NCBI GenBank assembly: GCA_034440635.1
Contig: JAOTON010001596.1
Coordinates: 1,023,501-1,087,500 of the forward strand
Reading direction: 5' to 3'
From: Lepas anatifera
Taxonomy: Eukaryota; Arthropoda; Thecostraca; Lepadidae
Length of the DNA: 64,000 bases
Below are positions 51,373-62,154 of this stretch, in pieces. Position 1 is the first letter of the stretch. Every line of letters starts with the position of its first letter. The notes under the pieces were generated by a model. The model had not been told where the DNA came from. It did no database searches and saw nothing but the letters and a program-made list of their open reading frames with translations. A program made the translations under genes and the position numbers.

Positions 51373-54250
51373 CTACCGGCAACAGGCGAGGGCGCAGTGT
51401 CAGCTTGGGCGGAGGTCAGCGCTCGCTTCAGATGCGGCGGCGCTGAACGAGCGCTGAGAGGGCAGCACAGGCGGGGGTATAGGGGGCGTGTCGGGCAGAT
51501 ACAGGAAGTGTAATGTTCGTGACGTCACACGGAAAAAATCAGGGAGGACAGGTAAATAATTCAACCCGATAACGCTGCATCATATTTAACTGAAAAAGTG
51601 GCATTTAACCTCCTCAAAAATAGTTACCCAGTAACATAACCAAATAAGTGAGGGACGCACAATCCGTTTGAAGATTTAACGTCAACTGAGTTATCAAAGC
51701 CATGTGTGAGAGGTTTGGTTTTACATCGCAGCCGTACTCTTCGTAGATGAAGTGATGCAATGCAAGTCAGTGAAGAGATGCTACATCAGCAGCTGTTTCC
51801 GCTGAGCTGGCGCCTTCTGACACTGGCGCCAGCTGTCGCAGAGATAACTCACACAAAATACAGCGAGAAGTCTCAGGAAAGCTAATGTTCCCCTCCCGTC
51901 CCAGTTCTATATATTAACCAATTACTTCACACTAAAGCTTAGGGCGAGCTTTCCGCCACTACGACATAAATAAAGGAATAATCATCGAGGGAAAACAGTT
52001 TTGCATATATTTTCCTTCATTCAAATAAATAGAAAAAACACGGTGAAATACTTTTAGAAACATATTATACAGTCAATGGTGAAAATGTATAGCTCCCAAC
52101 GTCTTCAATTGCGGCAGATTCTCTAGTTGAGCTAAGCAGAAGGCGCGGCACTCACGAATAGGAGCGATCGTTCGGAGACGGGGGTGAGTGCGGGAGACAA
52201 GGAGAAGGAGGGGCCGAGCCGGTCAGTGGTCCAGGGCGGCAGGGCGGCGGCGGCGGCGGCGGCTGAGGAGGCGGGGCGGCGCAGGCGGGCGGCACCCGCC
52301 AGCATACCGTCCCGCTGCCTGCCGCGACTCTAAGGCAAAGCACAGAGACGGCGAAACTTTCGAGCCTAGAACGAGAGAAGGAGGCCGGAGCGTGTCACCC
52401 CGATGGTCGGATGGCGCCGGCCACCCCCTCTTGTTACTCCCCATACCCCTTCTCCCTGCGTCATTACCAAACTCCAGCCTCAGCTAGTTCAATTTATTAA
52501 CCACTTGTCTAGTTGTGACAACCCCAACCAAGTAACTACTTAAGAGACGTGGTAAAGGGTTGCCGATGACCAAAGAGCAATGTCACGCCTTTTACAATTT
52601 GTAATAAAGTTTTATCGTAATTAGGAACAATGTTGTTTAAAAAAATTATACACGTAACTACAGATTTTAGGTTTCGTTAAAATATACGGAAATTTTTAAG
52701 GAGCCGTGTGGGAATTTTCCAATGCCGATGGAATTATTGTCAAAACACATTTAATTCTAAGGTCACCTGTGATGACAGACGTGACATCGGTCTCAGATAC
52801 TGACAAAGCAAAGTTTCCAGAGGTTCGCACCGGTTATGGTTGCCGGCGTCGAAGGACCTCTATCACACACCCCGAAACCCTAACAATGATGATGACGAAA
52901 CATCAACTCGAAGTAAATAATGGGAAAAGCTTAGAATTGCTTAAATGTATCATAACGAATCATGAATTTTATATGCCTAAAAATTTGCACCCCAAATTTC
53001 ACAGAAATGAGCCAGGCGGCCCGGCTAGCTACAGCGGCTATCTACGACCGTTATGATTAGCACGTCACATAGCACTATATGACCTTACAGGTAGGTGCGC
53101 CGGGGAGCCCAAACAACTAACTGAGGCCAGAAACTTACCAACCCCGCCTGGTGCCGAGCGACCTGTCCCATTCCTCACCCAACCCGGACTGCATGGGACC
53201 CCGAGTTTTGCAGACACGCGTACTGGCATTCCCACTTTTCAACAGGACTTCATCACTGATCGAGTCACGCGCCACCAGGCTCGCCGCATTAGGGCGAGCC
53301 AAAATAGGATCGTCGGATCTAAAAAGCCACCAGCGGTTACAATGAGGCCATTTTAGAGCGATGACATCACGATGGTAGGATTAAGCGGTACAGGGGAAAC
53401 GTGTACCAATACGTTGGGTACTACTCCACGGGCGCGCTTCGTCCACTTGTAGGTCTCAACTTCCAGACGAGCCAGAGCAGAGTTGGGACACCATTCGACA
53501 AATTTGACAGGAGGAATCAAAACGACAATAATCATTATAGGTCACGTCATTGATATTAGCAGAAGTAAAATAAAGTTAAAAGGTTTATCGATGAGAGCAC
53601 TTAGGATATTATCCCACGGATTCCACTATGCAAGGTCAAACCAAATATGTCTGCATCAGTGGAGTACTCTAATCATGACACATTGAGTAATGTATCCGAT
53701 AACCATGTTACATCAAGTGATAAAAATCACCTAACCTCATGTTACGTCAACGAGTTATCATAAGTCAAAGTCATTTCAAAATAGATTATTCCGCGTTTAC
53801 GACACCTGTAGAAAAATGATACCACAAAAATGCGACGGAAATACGCTAAGGCTGCAAGAAAAACAACAGGACTCTTCCTTACACTGCGAGTCCTTAGCCA
53901 AACACACAAAACGAGGCCAGCTACCAGCTAACTACGGCAAAAACTGTGCCAAACGATTAGCATTCGCCCATCTTTTCATCCGGCGCCAATCAACCCACAA
54001 CACCTACAAGGAGAGTCCTTCTACAAAGGAGTCACAAAAATCCCTACTGGTCAGTGACAGGGTTGACATGTATCAGGTCTCCCCCGTTACAGGTGCCGAC
54101 TGAGCTCAACTCCTGACGACCTAACGGTGACAGGGTTAGGTAAAGACAGGGACCGCGGACTCTCTCACAGGCACCCATTCTACAGCACTGAGGGATCAGC
54201 CGACTTCTGGAATACGAGGACCACGGTGGGGTGTCAGCCGCTCAGCTAAC
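51373..54250 (-). other. CSNK1G intron with GC-rich patch
   Basis: No confirmed exon. At 52,156-52,350 a GC-rich (GCC)n-containing patch on the minus strand ends ATTC|GTGAGT, a strong donor. Its phase does not fit the phase-0 CSNK1G exons around it. It could be an alternative first exon or 5'UTR, or nothing. Other open frames are unrecognised. Confidence 0.3.
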
Positions 54251-54352
54251 CTTCATGGAGCGCGTCTTAACTATGTCGGAGGGAGGCGCGTTCTTCAGCG
54301 TTTTCAAGTTCTCCATCACGTCCGAGCGCTGGTCGGCACCACAGTCACGTGA
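54251..54352 (-). CDS. Candidate CSNK1G cassette exon
   Basis: Minus-strand segment of exactly 34 codons after a pyrimidine-rich acceptor (CTCCTCTGTTCTGCGAG|TCA), ending at ATG AAG|GTTAGC. The frame is open and phase 0 on both sides, so it could be included between GRTM and STPVG without disturbing the frame. It contains SDVMENLKTLKNAPPSDI. The donor GTTAGC is weak and I do not recognise the peptide in CK1 gamma, so this remains a candidate. Confidence 0.25.
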
Positions 54353-54877
54353 CTCGCAGAACAGAGGAGCAGGCACAGGAAACGACCATTGAGGCCTGTT
54401 TCCACTAGAGGGGTCGTCCCGTATCAAACCAACGATTTGATCTGTCTCCTCCGAGACGCCTGTCTCCCCAAATAAAACGCCTTACGCATCCCCTACCTTT
54501 GTTTAAGGTACTGGTCATCATGATATCATCCTCTTTACTAGTAGACGGCGCAGAATATTTCAGCAGCACGTTATAATATTGGAGAAATGAGCAAATTGCA
54601 CTCGATGCAGTCTGATGACGGCCGCAGGCGGCTGTAACACCATTCGATTAGTTTAAAACGGCAAATGGCAGGATACACCACCCTGAATGTATCAGCCAGG
54701 TACAAACTTTAGCAGTTTAGCTTCGCTGAACGTCCCACGGCACTCCTCCATGCCCCCCCTCCTGCTAAGCTCATCAATACGTTTCTGCAAGTAGAAGCCT
54801 CTCCCTCCCGCCCGAACTCGTAAGATATCCTCCTACACCATCTGTGTCCCCCTCCAGCATCCAGTGGTCTCCCTCAC

Positions 54878-55026
54878 CATGGTGCGGCCCGTCCAGTCGT
54901 ACTCCCCGTCGTCGACGTAGCCCTTGCGGTCGAACAGGTCCTGGAACTGTTTGCGCAGGTGGTCGTAGTCGGGCGTCTCGAAGAAGTCCAGTCGCCGCAC
55001 GTACCGCAGGTAGGCCGCCATCTCGT
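54878..55026 (-). CDS. CSNK1G: CSNK1G exon, C-terminal end of kinase domain
   Basis: Two bases completing an Asp codon plus 49 codons. It begins [16 protein letters not shown], then [19 protein letters not shown] and ends EYDWTGRTM. This is the final helix region of the CK1 gamma catalytic domain, near-identical in pattern to CK1 gamma from other animals. The acceptor is CGCCCGCAG|AC and the donor is ATG|GTGAGG. Phase 1 entry joins TAC CCC G|AC from the upstream exon. Confidence 0.96.
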
Positions 55027-56497
55027 CTGCGGGCGCAGCACGGAGAGGTGTTGAAGCGGACGGAGAGGTGGCGGGAAGCGGGCCTGAGCTTCTCAGGAGA
55101 TGCCACTCCGACCCGGCCCGGCAGATGTGACTGGTGGATCACTTCCCAGTTCATTGTTTTCGTGTTCGAGTTCATTGTTTTCGTGCCAATTACATACAAA
55201 GTGTCCGCAAAACTTGCAGTGAGAATCCAGACCACACCGCTGCGTAGAAAGGGCACTGGGCGCCGAGAACGCGCTTCTGAGGCATGCAGAAAAACCGATC
55301 CCAACTATTTGGAGGTCGGGCATCAAGACATCACAGGTAGAAAAACACAGTTAGGCACAAGGAAAAACGAAATCCGGAGCACAATTATTTTTCCCAATTA
55401 TTCCTGGTAACACCAAGCGCGTTTTCCTGTATAGTATGTTAAGTTATGTATCATCAAGTAAATAATTAAGTGAGTTCGATCTATCAATATTAGATGGGGT
55501 AAAGAGAAATACCCAAATCACAAATCGTACGCAATTACGCATAAAATCAACAGCCTAGGCTATCACACAGACAGCTGTACGCGCCCGCTTATGAGTTTCC
55601 TAACAGTTCTACGGTTCTGGCCAAATTTCAAAACGCCAGGATCAATTTAGCGGGTTCTTGACACTAGATGTGCAGTTTTTATAGCTTCTTTCGAAGCAAA
55701 GGTCTGTCAACTCTACCATCATTGAATTGGAGTCACCAAACGTAGGCAACAACATGTCTCCCCGATTTTCTGAGAACCGTTTAGTTGTAATTCGAACATC
55801 AGGTGGAAATTGTAAATGGATCGATACTGTTCGAAGTGTACATTTTTCGGTGTACTGAGGCTACTATTTGCAAACGTTTTTAAGTGCAATTCCAAGTGTG
55901 CACGCACTGAAACTAAAAATAAACACAGCGGCAGCGCGCAGGGAAGCCGGCATTAATTAATACCCAGATAACTTCCCGTATTTGGGAGGGCCTTGCAAGC
56001 AGGACTTTGTTTCACGGACTTTAAAACGGAAAGCTTTCAGGTCGAGGCCTAAGAGCTCCACAAAACCATTAATATTCTACCGACCCCAACAGAGCTAACA
56101 ATTGATAGTACTAATTGACATGATTATACAAGAGATTGACGTTTGCTCTTTGAAATTTTTCAGAAAGAGTCCCTCTCATCAGGGAAAATGTTCATACCGG
56201 TATGTGCAGTAAATTGTACCATCACGTCATTTCATTGAATTAGTGCTCTTGCACAATTTCGGCAATTCGTACTCGTCTGTAATAGACTGAAACAAAAGCA
56301 TGTAGGTGATTTCGGCGTGTGCAACGGACTTCTCCTACCCTCCTTCTCCGGACAACTCATCTGCCCTGGCTTTCCTCAATAAGCAGCCTGTCATCATTAC
56401 TGGTTAAGACCCGGTAGTATGCAGATCTCCAATTCCCCTAGGCATGTGACCTTTCCTCACGAGCGAATATGGCGCTGGCATGCAAGATGGCAATCGA
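55027..56497 (-). other. CSNK1G intron, nothing identified
   Basis: Part of the 1.9-kb intron between exons 56,932 and 55,026. It includes a short imperfect direct repeat, GTTCATTGTTTTCGTG, at 55,151 and 55,169. No exon or RNA gene seen. Confidence 0.5.
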
Positions 56498-56710
56498 CGT
56501 CGCATCGGGACCGCTGGGCCAAGCGCTGGGGCCGCCATCCACCTTTGCTATAACGGCCGGAAGGACAACGTCGCATCGGGACCGCTGGGCCAAGCGCTGG
56601 GGCCGCCATCCGCCTTTGCTATAACGGCCGGAAGGACAACGTCGCATCGGGACCGCTGGGCCAAGCGCTGGGGCCGCCATCCGCCTTTGCTATAACGGCC
56701 GGAAGGACAT
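56498..56710. repeat. 71-bp minisatellite, three copies
   Basis: Units begin CGTCGCATCGGGACCGCTGG at 56,498, 56,569 and 56,640 and are nearly identical (one A/G difference seen). It lies in a CSNK1G intron about 220 bp downstream, in gene orientation, of the 56,932 donor. Confidence 0.97.
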
Positions 56711-56931
56711 TTCGGGCCCAGCAGGTTACCCTTGAGCAGCGATGGAGCGACCAATCATGACACAGGTCGCACAGATTCACAAACGCGGTCCAATGTTGAG
56801 AAAAGAAACATTCTTATTCCCTCGTCGACTTCATGAGCTATCGTCATGCAGGAATATTAACAGAATCCTTACGCACGTTTTCTGTGAGGATATTTGTTGT
56901 GAATGACCACTTCCCTGCACACCAGTCTTAC

Positions 56932-57102
56932 CGGGGTAGTTTTCACAGAGGACTTCGACGGGCGTGGCGCGCTTGGTGTCGCCGATCTTCTGGTAGCGTT
57001 CCTTCAGCGTTTCCGCCTGCAGGCCCTGCCAGGGCAGGCTGCCGCGGAGGAAGTACATGAACATGTGGCCCAGCGCCTCCAGGTCATCCCGCCGGCTCTG
57101 CT
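56932..57102 (-). CDS. CSNK1G: CSNK1G kinase exon (alpha-F to alpha-H)
   Basis: Two bases of Glu plus 56 codons plus one base. It reads [18 protein letters not shown], then [53 protein letters not shown] and KIGDTK are core CK1 family motifs; [11 protein letters not shown] is of gamma type. The acceptor is GTGTTACAG|AGCAG and the donor is CCC G|GTAAGA. This acceptor lies inside the first unit of the 47-bp minisatellite upstream, so the spliceosome meets many look-alike acceptors before the real one. Confidence 0.97.
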
Positions 57103-57731
57103 CTGTAACACAGCGGTCAAAGGCAGGTCAAAGGGGAGCTCTACAACTGAGGCCACACAGCGGTCAAAGGCAAGTCAAAGGGGAGCACTGTAACTGAGGC
57201 CACACAGAGGTCAAAGGCAGGTCAAAGGCGAGCTCCGTGACTGAGGCCACACAGAGGTCAAAGGCAGGTCAAAGGGATGCTCTGTAACTGGGTCACATAG
57301 CGGTCAAAGGAAGGTATCAGGGGTGCTCTGTAACTCACGCCAGAGGTCAAAGGAAGGTCACGGGGGTGCTCCGTAACTTAGGCCACACAGAGGTCAAAGG
57401 AAGGTCACAGGGGTGCTCTGTAACTGAGGTCACAAAACGGTCAAAGGAAGGTCACATGGGTGCTCTGTAACTTAGGTCACACAGAGGTCAAAGGAAGGTC
57501 ACAGGGGTGCTCTGTAACTGAGGTCATACAACGGTCAAAGGAATGTCCCAGGGGTGCTCTGTAACTGAGGTCACACAGCGGTCAAAGGAAGGTCACATGG
57601 GTGCTCTGTAACTGAGGTCACACAGAGGTCAAAGGAAGGTCACATGGGTGCTCTGTAACTGAGGTCACACAGCGGTCAAAGGGAGGTCACATGGGTGCTC
57701 TGTAACTCAGAGGTCACCCTACAGCACAGAG
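57103..57731. repeat. 47-bp minisatellite abutting CSNK1G acceptor
   Basis: About 14 tandem units near 47 bp with consensus starting TGCTCTGTAACTGAGGTCAC and continuing ACAGAGGTCAAAGGAAGGTC. On the minus strand most units contain GTTACAGAGCA, which is identical to the real exon border GTTACAG|AGCA at 57,107-57,097. The array therefore includes the exon's first bases. Units nearer the exon are more diverged (GGGGAGC, AAGGCAGGTCAAAGG variants), distal ones more uniform. Confidence 0.95.
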
Positions 57732-59224
57732 GTCACGGATCAGGAAGGTCATAGTAAGCCCAGAGGAGCGCCCAGCTGACAACCGGACGGCTGTGTTAAA
57801 CGAGACGCACAGCAGGTCCGTACTGAGCCTACTTAACTGTGGACTCCCGTGTAAGGCATATGAAGAGAATATCAACGGCACAGTATGGCATCCTGTCTGT
57901 CACCTATATGTTCCTCTAGATAATTTTTTCGTCTTCCCTCGCTTCGCAGGCCATGTATATCTAATTCAGCAAAACCCCCTACGCGACGTTCGCTAATTTT
58001 TAAAATCCGAATACCGATAGTTGAGACACATTCGTGAACAGTAGACAAGGACTGAGCGTACATTTCCAACAACCGCCAGCCACCGCGTACCCAGTGCTGC
58101 CACTGATCCAATGAGCCAGTGGTCGCAAATGACTCACGAGAGTCGGAGATGGGATATTCTACCGGCAACGCCACCATAGCGATGCAACTTGGGCATCCAC
58201 GGAGCCAGCTGGGGCGAAAGGCGTTAACACCGAGGGACAACAATACCTGACTTAGCGCCGGCCGCCAAACAGACACATCGAAAAGGAAGACCAGAGAGGA
58301 AACAACTGCAGAGACAGAAAAATGCCCCAACTTGCCCGCACAGTACGCAGAGCCAGCGACCCACCCTTGCTATATAAAACATGCCGTAACCTGCAATACC
58401 AGGCGCAACATTGGCTTCCCAGAACAATCGTTGAATGTATCAGTATATACATAGAAGACTAGCAGTGCGACGAGTTCCCGAGAGCCGACCACAGCGATCC
58501 CAGTTCACCGAACCACCATCCATACTATGACAGACCTCGGCTCCAGAACCGGGCACTCCAGCTTCTCAAGGTCACGACCACATTCAGTCATCTGACGCGG
58601 GGGGGCGCACGTGCCACCCCGCCCAGACGGGTAGTGACGGCACAGGATCCATACGTGGATCCAGCCCGCCGAGGGCCGGCCAGCCTGATCAATACAGACC
58701 AGGTGCGACGGCGCCCAGTGCAAGGCCCACTACGGGTTCGGCGACCGCGCGCGCGGGGGAGGGGGGGTGACACCACCGAATCGACGCAGTGATGGGAACA
58801 CTTAATAGAGAAGCACAAACGTCTGCAGCTTTAAGTTTTGTGTCAATTAAACCAGGGCAATGTGTTTAAACAGGGTTTAAGAGACCGATATAAGAAGATG
58901 GGGATCAGACTTTCAAGAGCTCTCTCACGCTTGCTGCCACTTCTCGTAATACAGGTCACTCAAAGGATACAGGTAAAGCGCAGGCACTGATGGTTTAGCA
59001 TAAAATCACACACTGTCAGAAAATCTTTAAAGAGCGCAGCAACAGGAAGAGAGGAATAACTTAAATTAATTAAAACCAAACCACCACTCACGCATACACC
59101 AGTCTCCGGGCATCGATGCAACACCAAACCAGGTCATAAGCTAAGCACGACATGACCCCTACCCGCCAGCAAGCACTGAACACACTAGGGTGCCTTCTGG
59201 ATCGCAGTGCACTGCGGGTATCAC
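57732..59224 (-). other. CSNK1G intron, nothing identified
   Basis: Proximal part of the 2.1-kb intron whose donor is AAAG|GTGATA at 59,224. No exon; open frames at 57,872-58,330 and around 58,500-58,800 are unrecognised. Confidence 0.5.
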
Positions 59225-59344
59225 CTTTGCCCAGGTGGGTATTGATGCTCATGTAGCGCGCAGTGCCCGTCAGGCTCTTGTTCTCCCGGTAGGGAATGTG
59301 CCGGTGTGTCTCCGGGTCAATGTACTCCTTCGCTAAACCGAAAT
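59225..59344 (-). CDS. CSNK1G: CSNK1G kinase exon (DFG and activation segment)
   Basis: Two bases completing the Asp of DFG plus 39 codons plus one base. It reads [19 protein letters not shown], then [20 protein letters not shown]. The Asp-Phe-Gly magnesium site and the SIN motif in place of the usual APE identify a CK1 family kinase; KEYIDPET and HIPYRE are typical of the gamma subgroup. The acceptor is TGTCGACAG|AT. The donor AAAG|GTGATA is weak. Exons for the N-lobe and catalytic loop are not found in 59,345-64,000, so the gene continues past the right edge. Confidence 0.97.
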
Positions 59345-59814
59345 CTGTCGACAGCAGTGGCGTTAACGCTCGGTGACGGGTGGCGACACACACAAGGCAA
59401 AACCTCGGCCTGCGGCCTCGGCAGGTGCCGCTCCGGCGCAGGAGAAGCCGGTGACAATGTACGTTAGCCAAACAGTTCGATTGACAGGCGAGTGTTTTCA
59501 GCAGTTTGGAACTCATAACAACGCAATGTTGGAGTTTTAGGTTTTGTGTTCTCATTATGGCTCCATTCAATCCCCTGTCTAGGCCCATGTTTTCCTAAAT
59601 TAGCATGTCTCTGCATACTGCACCACGCTTGCTCTCTGTTCATGTCTTCACATAAATAAACACACGTTTAATGTTTGTTTTGTTAAGCAAAGACTGGGCA
59701 TGACCAGAAGAAAAGAGATACAATATAAAATATGATGGGTTTTCCGACAGTATTTCACCTATACCTGCAGATTTTCACCCAATTCAGGCTAATTGTTACC
59801 GAGTTATGCCCCAG

Positions 59815-61870
59815 CCGAGACCTCAGCCCCACAACCGTACTGATGTCCTGGATCCGCCTATGCTAGAGCTCCTTATCCCACCCCCTTACTGATATCCTGG
59901 ATCCGCCTATGCTTGAACTCCGTAGCCCCACCTCTGTATTGCCCTGGAACCGCCTATGCTCAGCCCCCCACCCTCTACTGATGTCCTGGATTCGCCTATG
60001 CTCGAGCTCCCGAGCCCCACCCCCGTACTGATGTCCTGAATCCGCTTATGCTCGAGCTCCTTAGCCCCACCCCCGTACTGATGTCCTGGATCCGCCTATG
60101 CTCGAACTCTTTAGCCCCTACCCCCGTGCTGATGTCCTGGATCCGCTTATGCTCGAGCTCCTTAGCCCCACCCCCGTACTAATGTCCTTGATCCGCCTAT
60201 ACTCGAGCCCCTTAGCCCCACCCCCCGTACTGATGTCCTGGATCCGCCTCTGCTCGAGCTCCTTAGCCCCAAACCCATACTTATGTCCTGGATCCGCCTA
60301 TGCTCCAGCTCCTTAGCCCCACCCCCGTACGATGTCCTGGATCCGCCTATGCTCGATCTCCTTAGCCCCACCCCCGCACTGATGTCCTGGATCCGCCTAT
60401 GCTCGAGCTCCTTAGCCCCACCCCCGTACTGATGTCCTGGATCCGCCTATGCTCGAACTTCTTAGCCCCACCTCCGTACTGATGTCCTGGATCCGCCTAT
60501 GCTCGAACTCCGTAGCCCCACCTCTGTACTGCCCTGGATCCGCCTATGCTCGAACTCCTTAGCCCCCACCCCCTACTGATGTCCTGGATCCGCCTATGCT
60601 CGAGCTCCCGAGCCCCACCCCCGTACTGATGAGCTGAATCCGCTTATGCTCGAGCTTCTTAACACCACCCCGTACTGATGTCCTGGATCCGCCTATGCTC
60701 GAACTCTTTAGCCCCTACCCCCGTGCTGCTGTCCTGGATCCGCTTATGCTCGAGCTCCTTAGCCCCACCCCCGTACTGATGTCCTTGATCCGCCTATACT
60801 CGAGCCCCTTAGCCCCACCCCCGTACTGATGTCTTGGATCCGCCTCTGCTCGAGCTCCTTAGCCCCACACACATACTGATGTCCTGGATCCGCCTATGCT
60901 CGAGCTCCTTAGCCCCACCCCCGTACAGATCTCCTGGATCCGCCTATGCTCGATCTCCTTAGCCCCACCACGTACTGATGTCCTGGATCCGCCTATGCTC
61001 GAGCTCCTTAGCCCCACCCCCGAACTGATGTCCTATATCCGCCTATGCTGGAGCTCTTTAGCCCCATCCCCGTACTAATATCCTGGATGCGCCTATGCTC
61101 GAACTCCTTAGCCTCTACCCCCGTACTGATGTCCTGAATCCGCTTTTGCTCCATCTCTTCAGCCCCACCCCGTACTGATGTCCTGGATCCGCCTTTATTT
61201 ATTTATTGATTTTATTTCATTTATTACACGTTATCTGGTTCCTCCTCTCTAAATAGGGCTATTCAGGAACCATCGTCATACAAGCCGTACAAAGGTCACA
61301 GTCAACAATACAAAATCAAGTACGCGTAATAAAATCACGAACAGTCTTCTTAAAAGATGGCAGACTAATGCAACCTTTACTCGAGCTCCGGAGCCCAACC
61401 CCCGCACCGATGTCCTGGATCCGCCTATGCTCGAGCTCTTTAGCCCCATCCCCGTACTAATATCCTGGATCCGCCTATGCTCGAACTCCGTAGCCCCACC
61501 TCCGTACTGCCCTGGATCCGCCTATGCTCGAACTCCTTAGATCCTACCCCCTACTGATGTCCTGGATCCGCCTATGCTGGAACTCCCGAGTCCCACCCCC
61601 GTACTGATGTCCTGAATCCGCTAATGCTCGAGCTTCTTAGCCCCATCCCCTTACTAATGTCCTGGATCCGCCTATGCTCTAACTCCCTAGCCCCACCTTC
61701 GTATTGATGTCCTGGATCCGCCTATGCTCTAACTCCCTAGCCCCACCCTCGTACTGATGTCCTGGGTCCGCCTATGCTCGAACTCTTTAGCCCCTACCCC
61801 CGTGCTGATGTTCTGGATCCGCTTATGCTCGAGCTCCTTACCCCCACACCCGTAACGACCCCACCTCCGT
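59815..61870. repeat. 50-bp satellite containing a MITE terminus
   Basis: About 38 tandem units near 50 bp, consensus beginning CTGATGTCCTGGATCCGCCT and continuing ATGCTCGAGCTCCTTAGCCC. Each unit includes CCTGGATCCGCCTATG, the inverse of the terminus of the MITE at 61,886. Higher-order structure is visible: 59,885-60,360 and 60,480-60,960 are parallel blocks sharing the same sequence of variants (for example a short CTGTACTGCCCTGG unit followed by CCCCCTACTG). Interrupted by a LINE fragment at 61,193-61,380. Confidence 0.93.
61193..61380 (-). mobile_element. 5'-truncated LINE 3' end within the satellite
   Basis: A 188-bp insertion that breaks a satellite unit between GATCCGCC and CTCGAGCTC. 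On the minus strand it ends in an (AAAT)n tail (61,193-61,207) and begins with codons giving LPSFKKTVRDFITR. That resembles the extreme C terminus of CR1/Jockey/RTE-type ORF2 proteins. Interpreted as a dead-on-arrival retrotransposon insertion. Confidence 0.6.
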
Positions 61871-61885
61871 GCCCCCCCGAAACGA

Positions 61886-62154
61886 CATAGGCGGATCCAG
61901 GGGGAAAGGGGACAGGTGCCCCCCATAGAATCTTAGCACCCCATGAAATTGTCCCGGAAACCCCTGGAAAGTTCGTTGGCACCCCCTGAAATGTCGTTTT
62001 CCCCGAGTTGCAGGTATCGGGGCCCACTGATAGGATTTAGCGCCTACTTGATAGGTTTTTCCGGTCAAAAGTGGTGTCCCTGGTGTAGATAGCGCCCACC
62101 AGGAAGTTTCCCCTTCCACTTCACCCCCGATAGGCAATCCTGGATCCGCGTATG
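61886..62154. mobile_element. 269-bp MITE, CATAGGCGGATCCAGG termini
   Basis: Left end CATAGGCGGATCCAGG and right end CCTGGATCCGCGTATG are inverted copies matching 15 of 16. Flanking 8-mers CGAAACGA and GGAAGCGA agree at 6 of 8, compatible with a decayed hAT-type duplication. No coding capacity. It borders the 50-bp satellite, whose units carry the same terminus. Confidence 0.7.

Noticed and set aside
50547..51513. Overlapping plus-strand frames of 126-147 codons
   Set aside because: Antisense to real CSNK1G exons at 50,800-50,904 and 51,292-51,372 in GC-rich sequence.
52156..52343. Additional CSNK1G exon with a strong GTGAGT donor
   Set aside because: Its exit phase does not fit the phase-0 exons around it, and the Pro-rich peptide is driven by a (GCC)n run.
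57103..61870. CRISPR-like regularly spaced repeats
   Set aside because: Units are contiguous tandem repeats without unique spacers, in a eukaryotic gene with introns.
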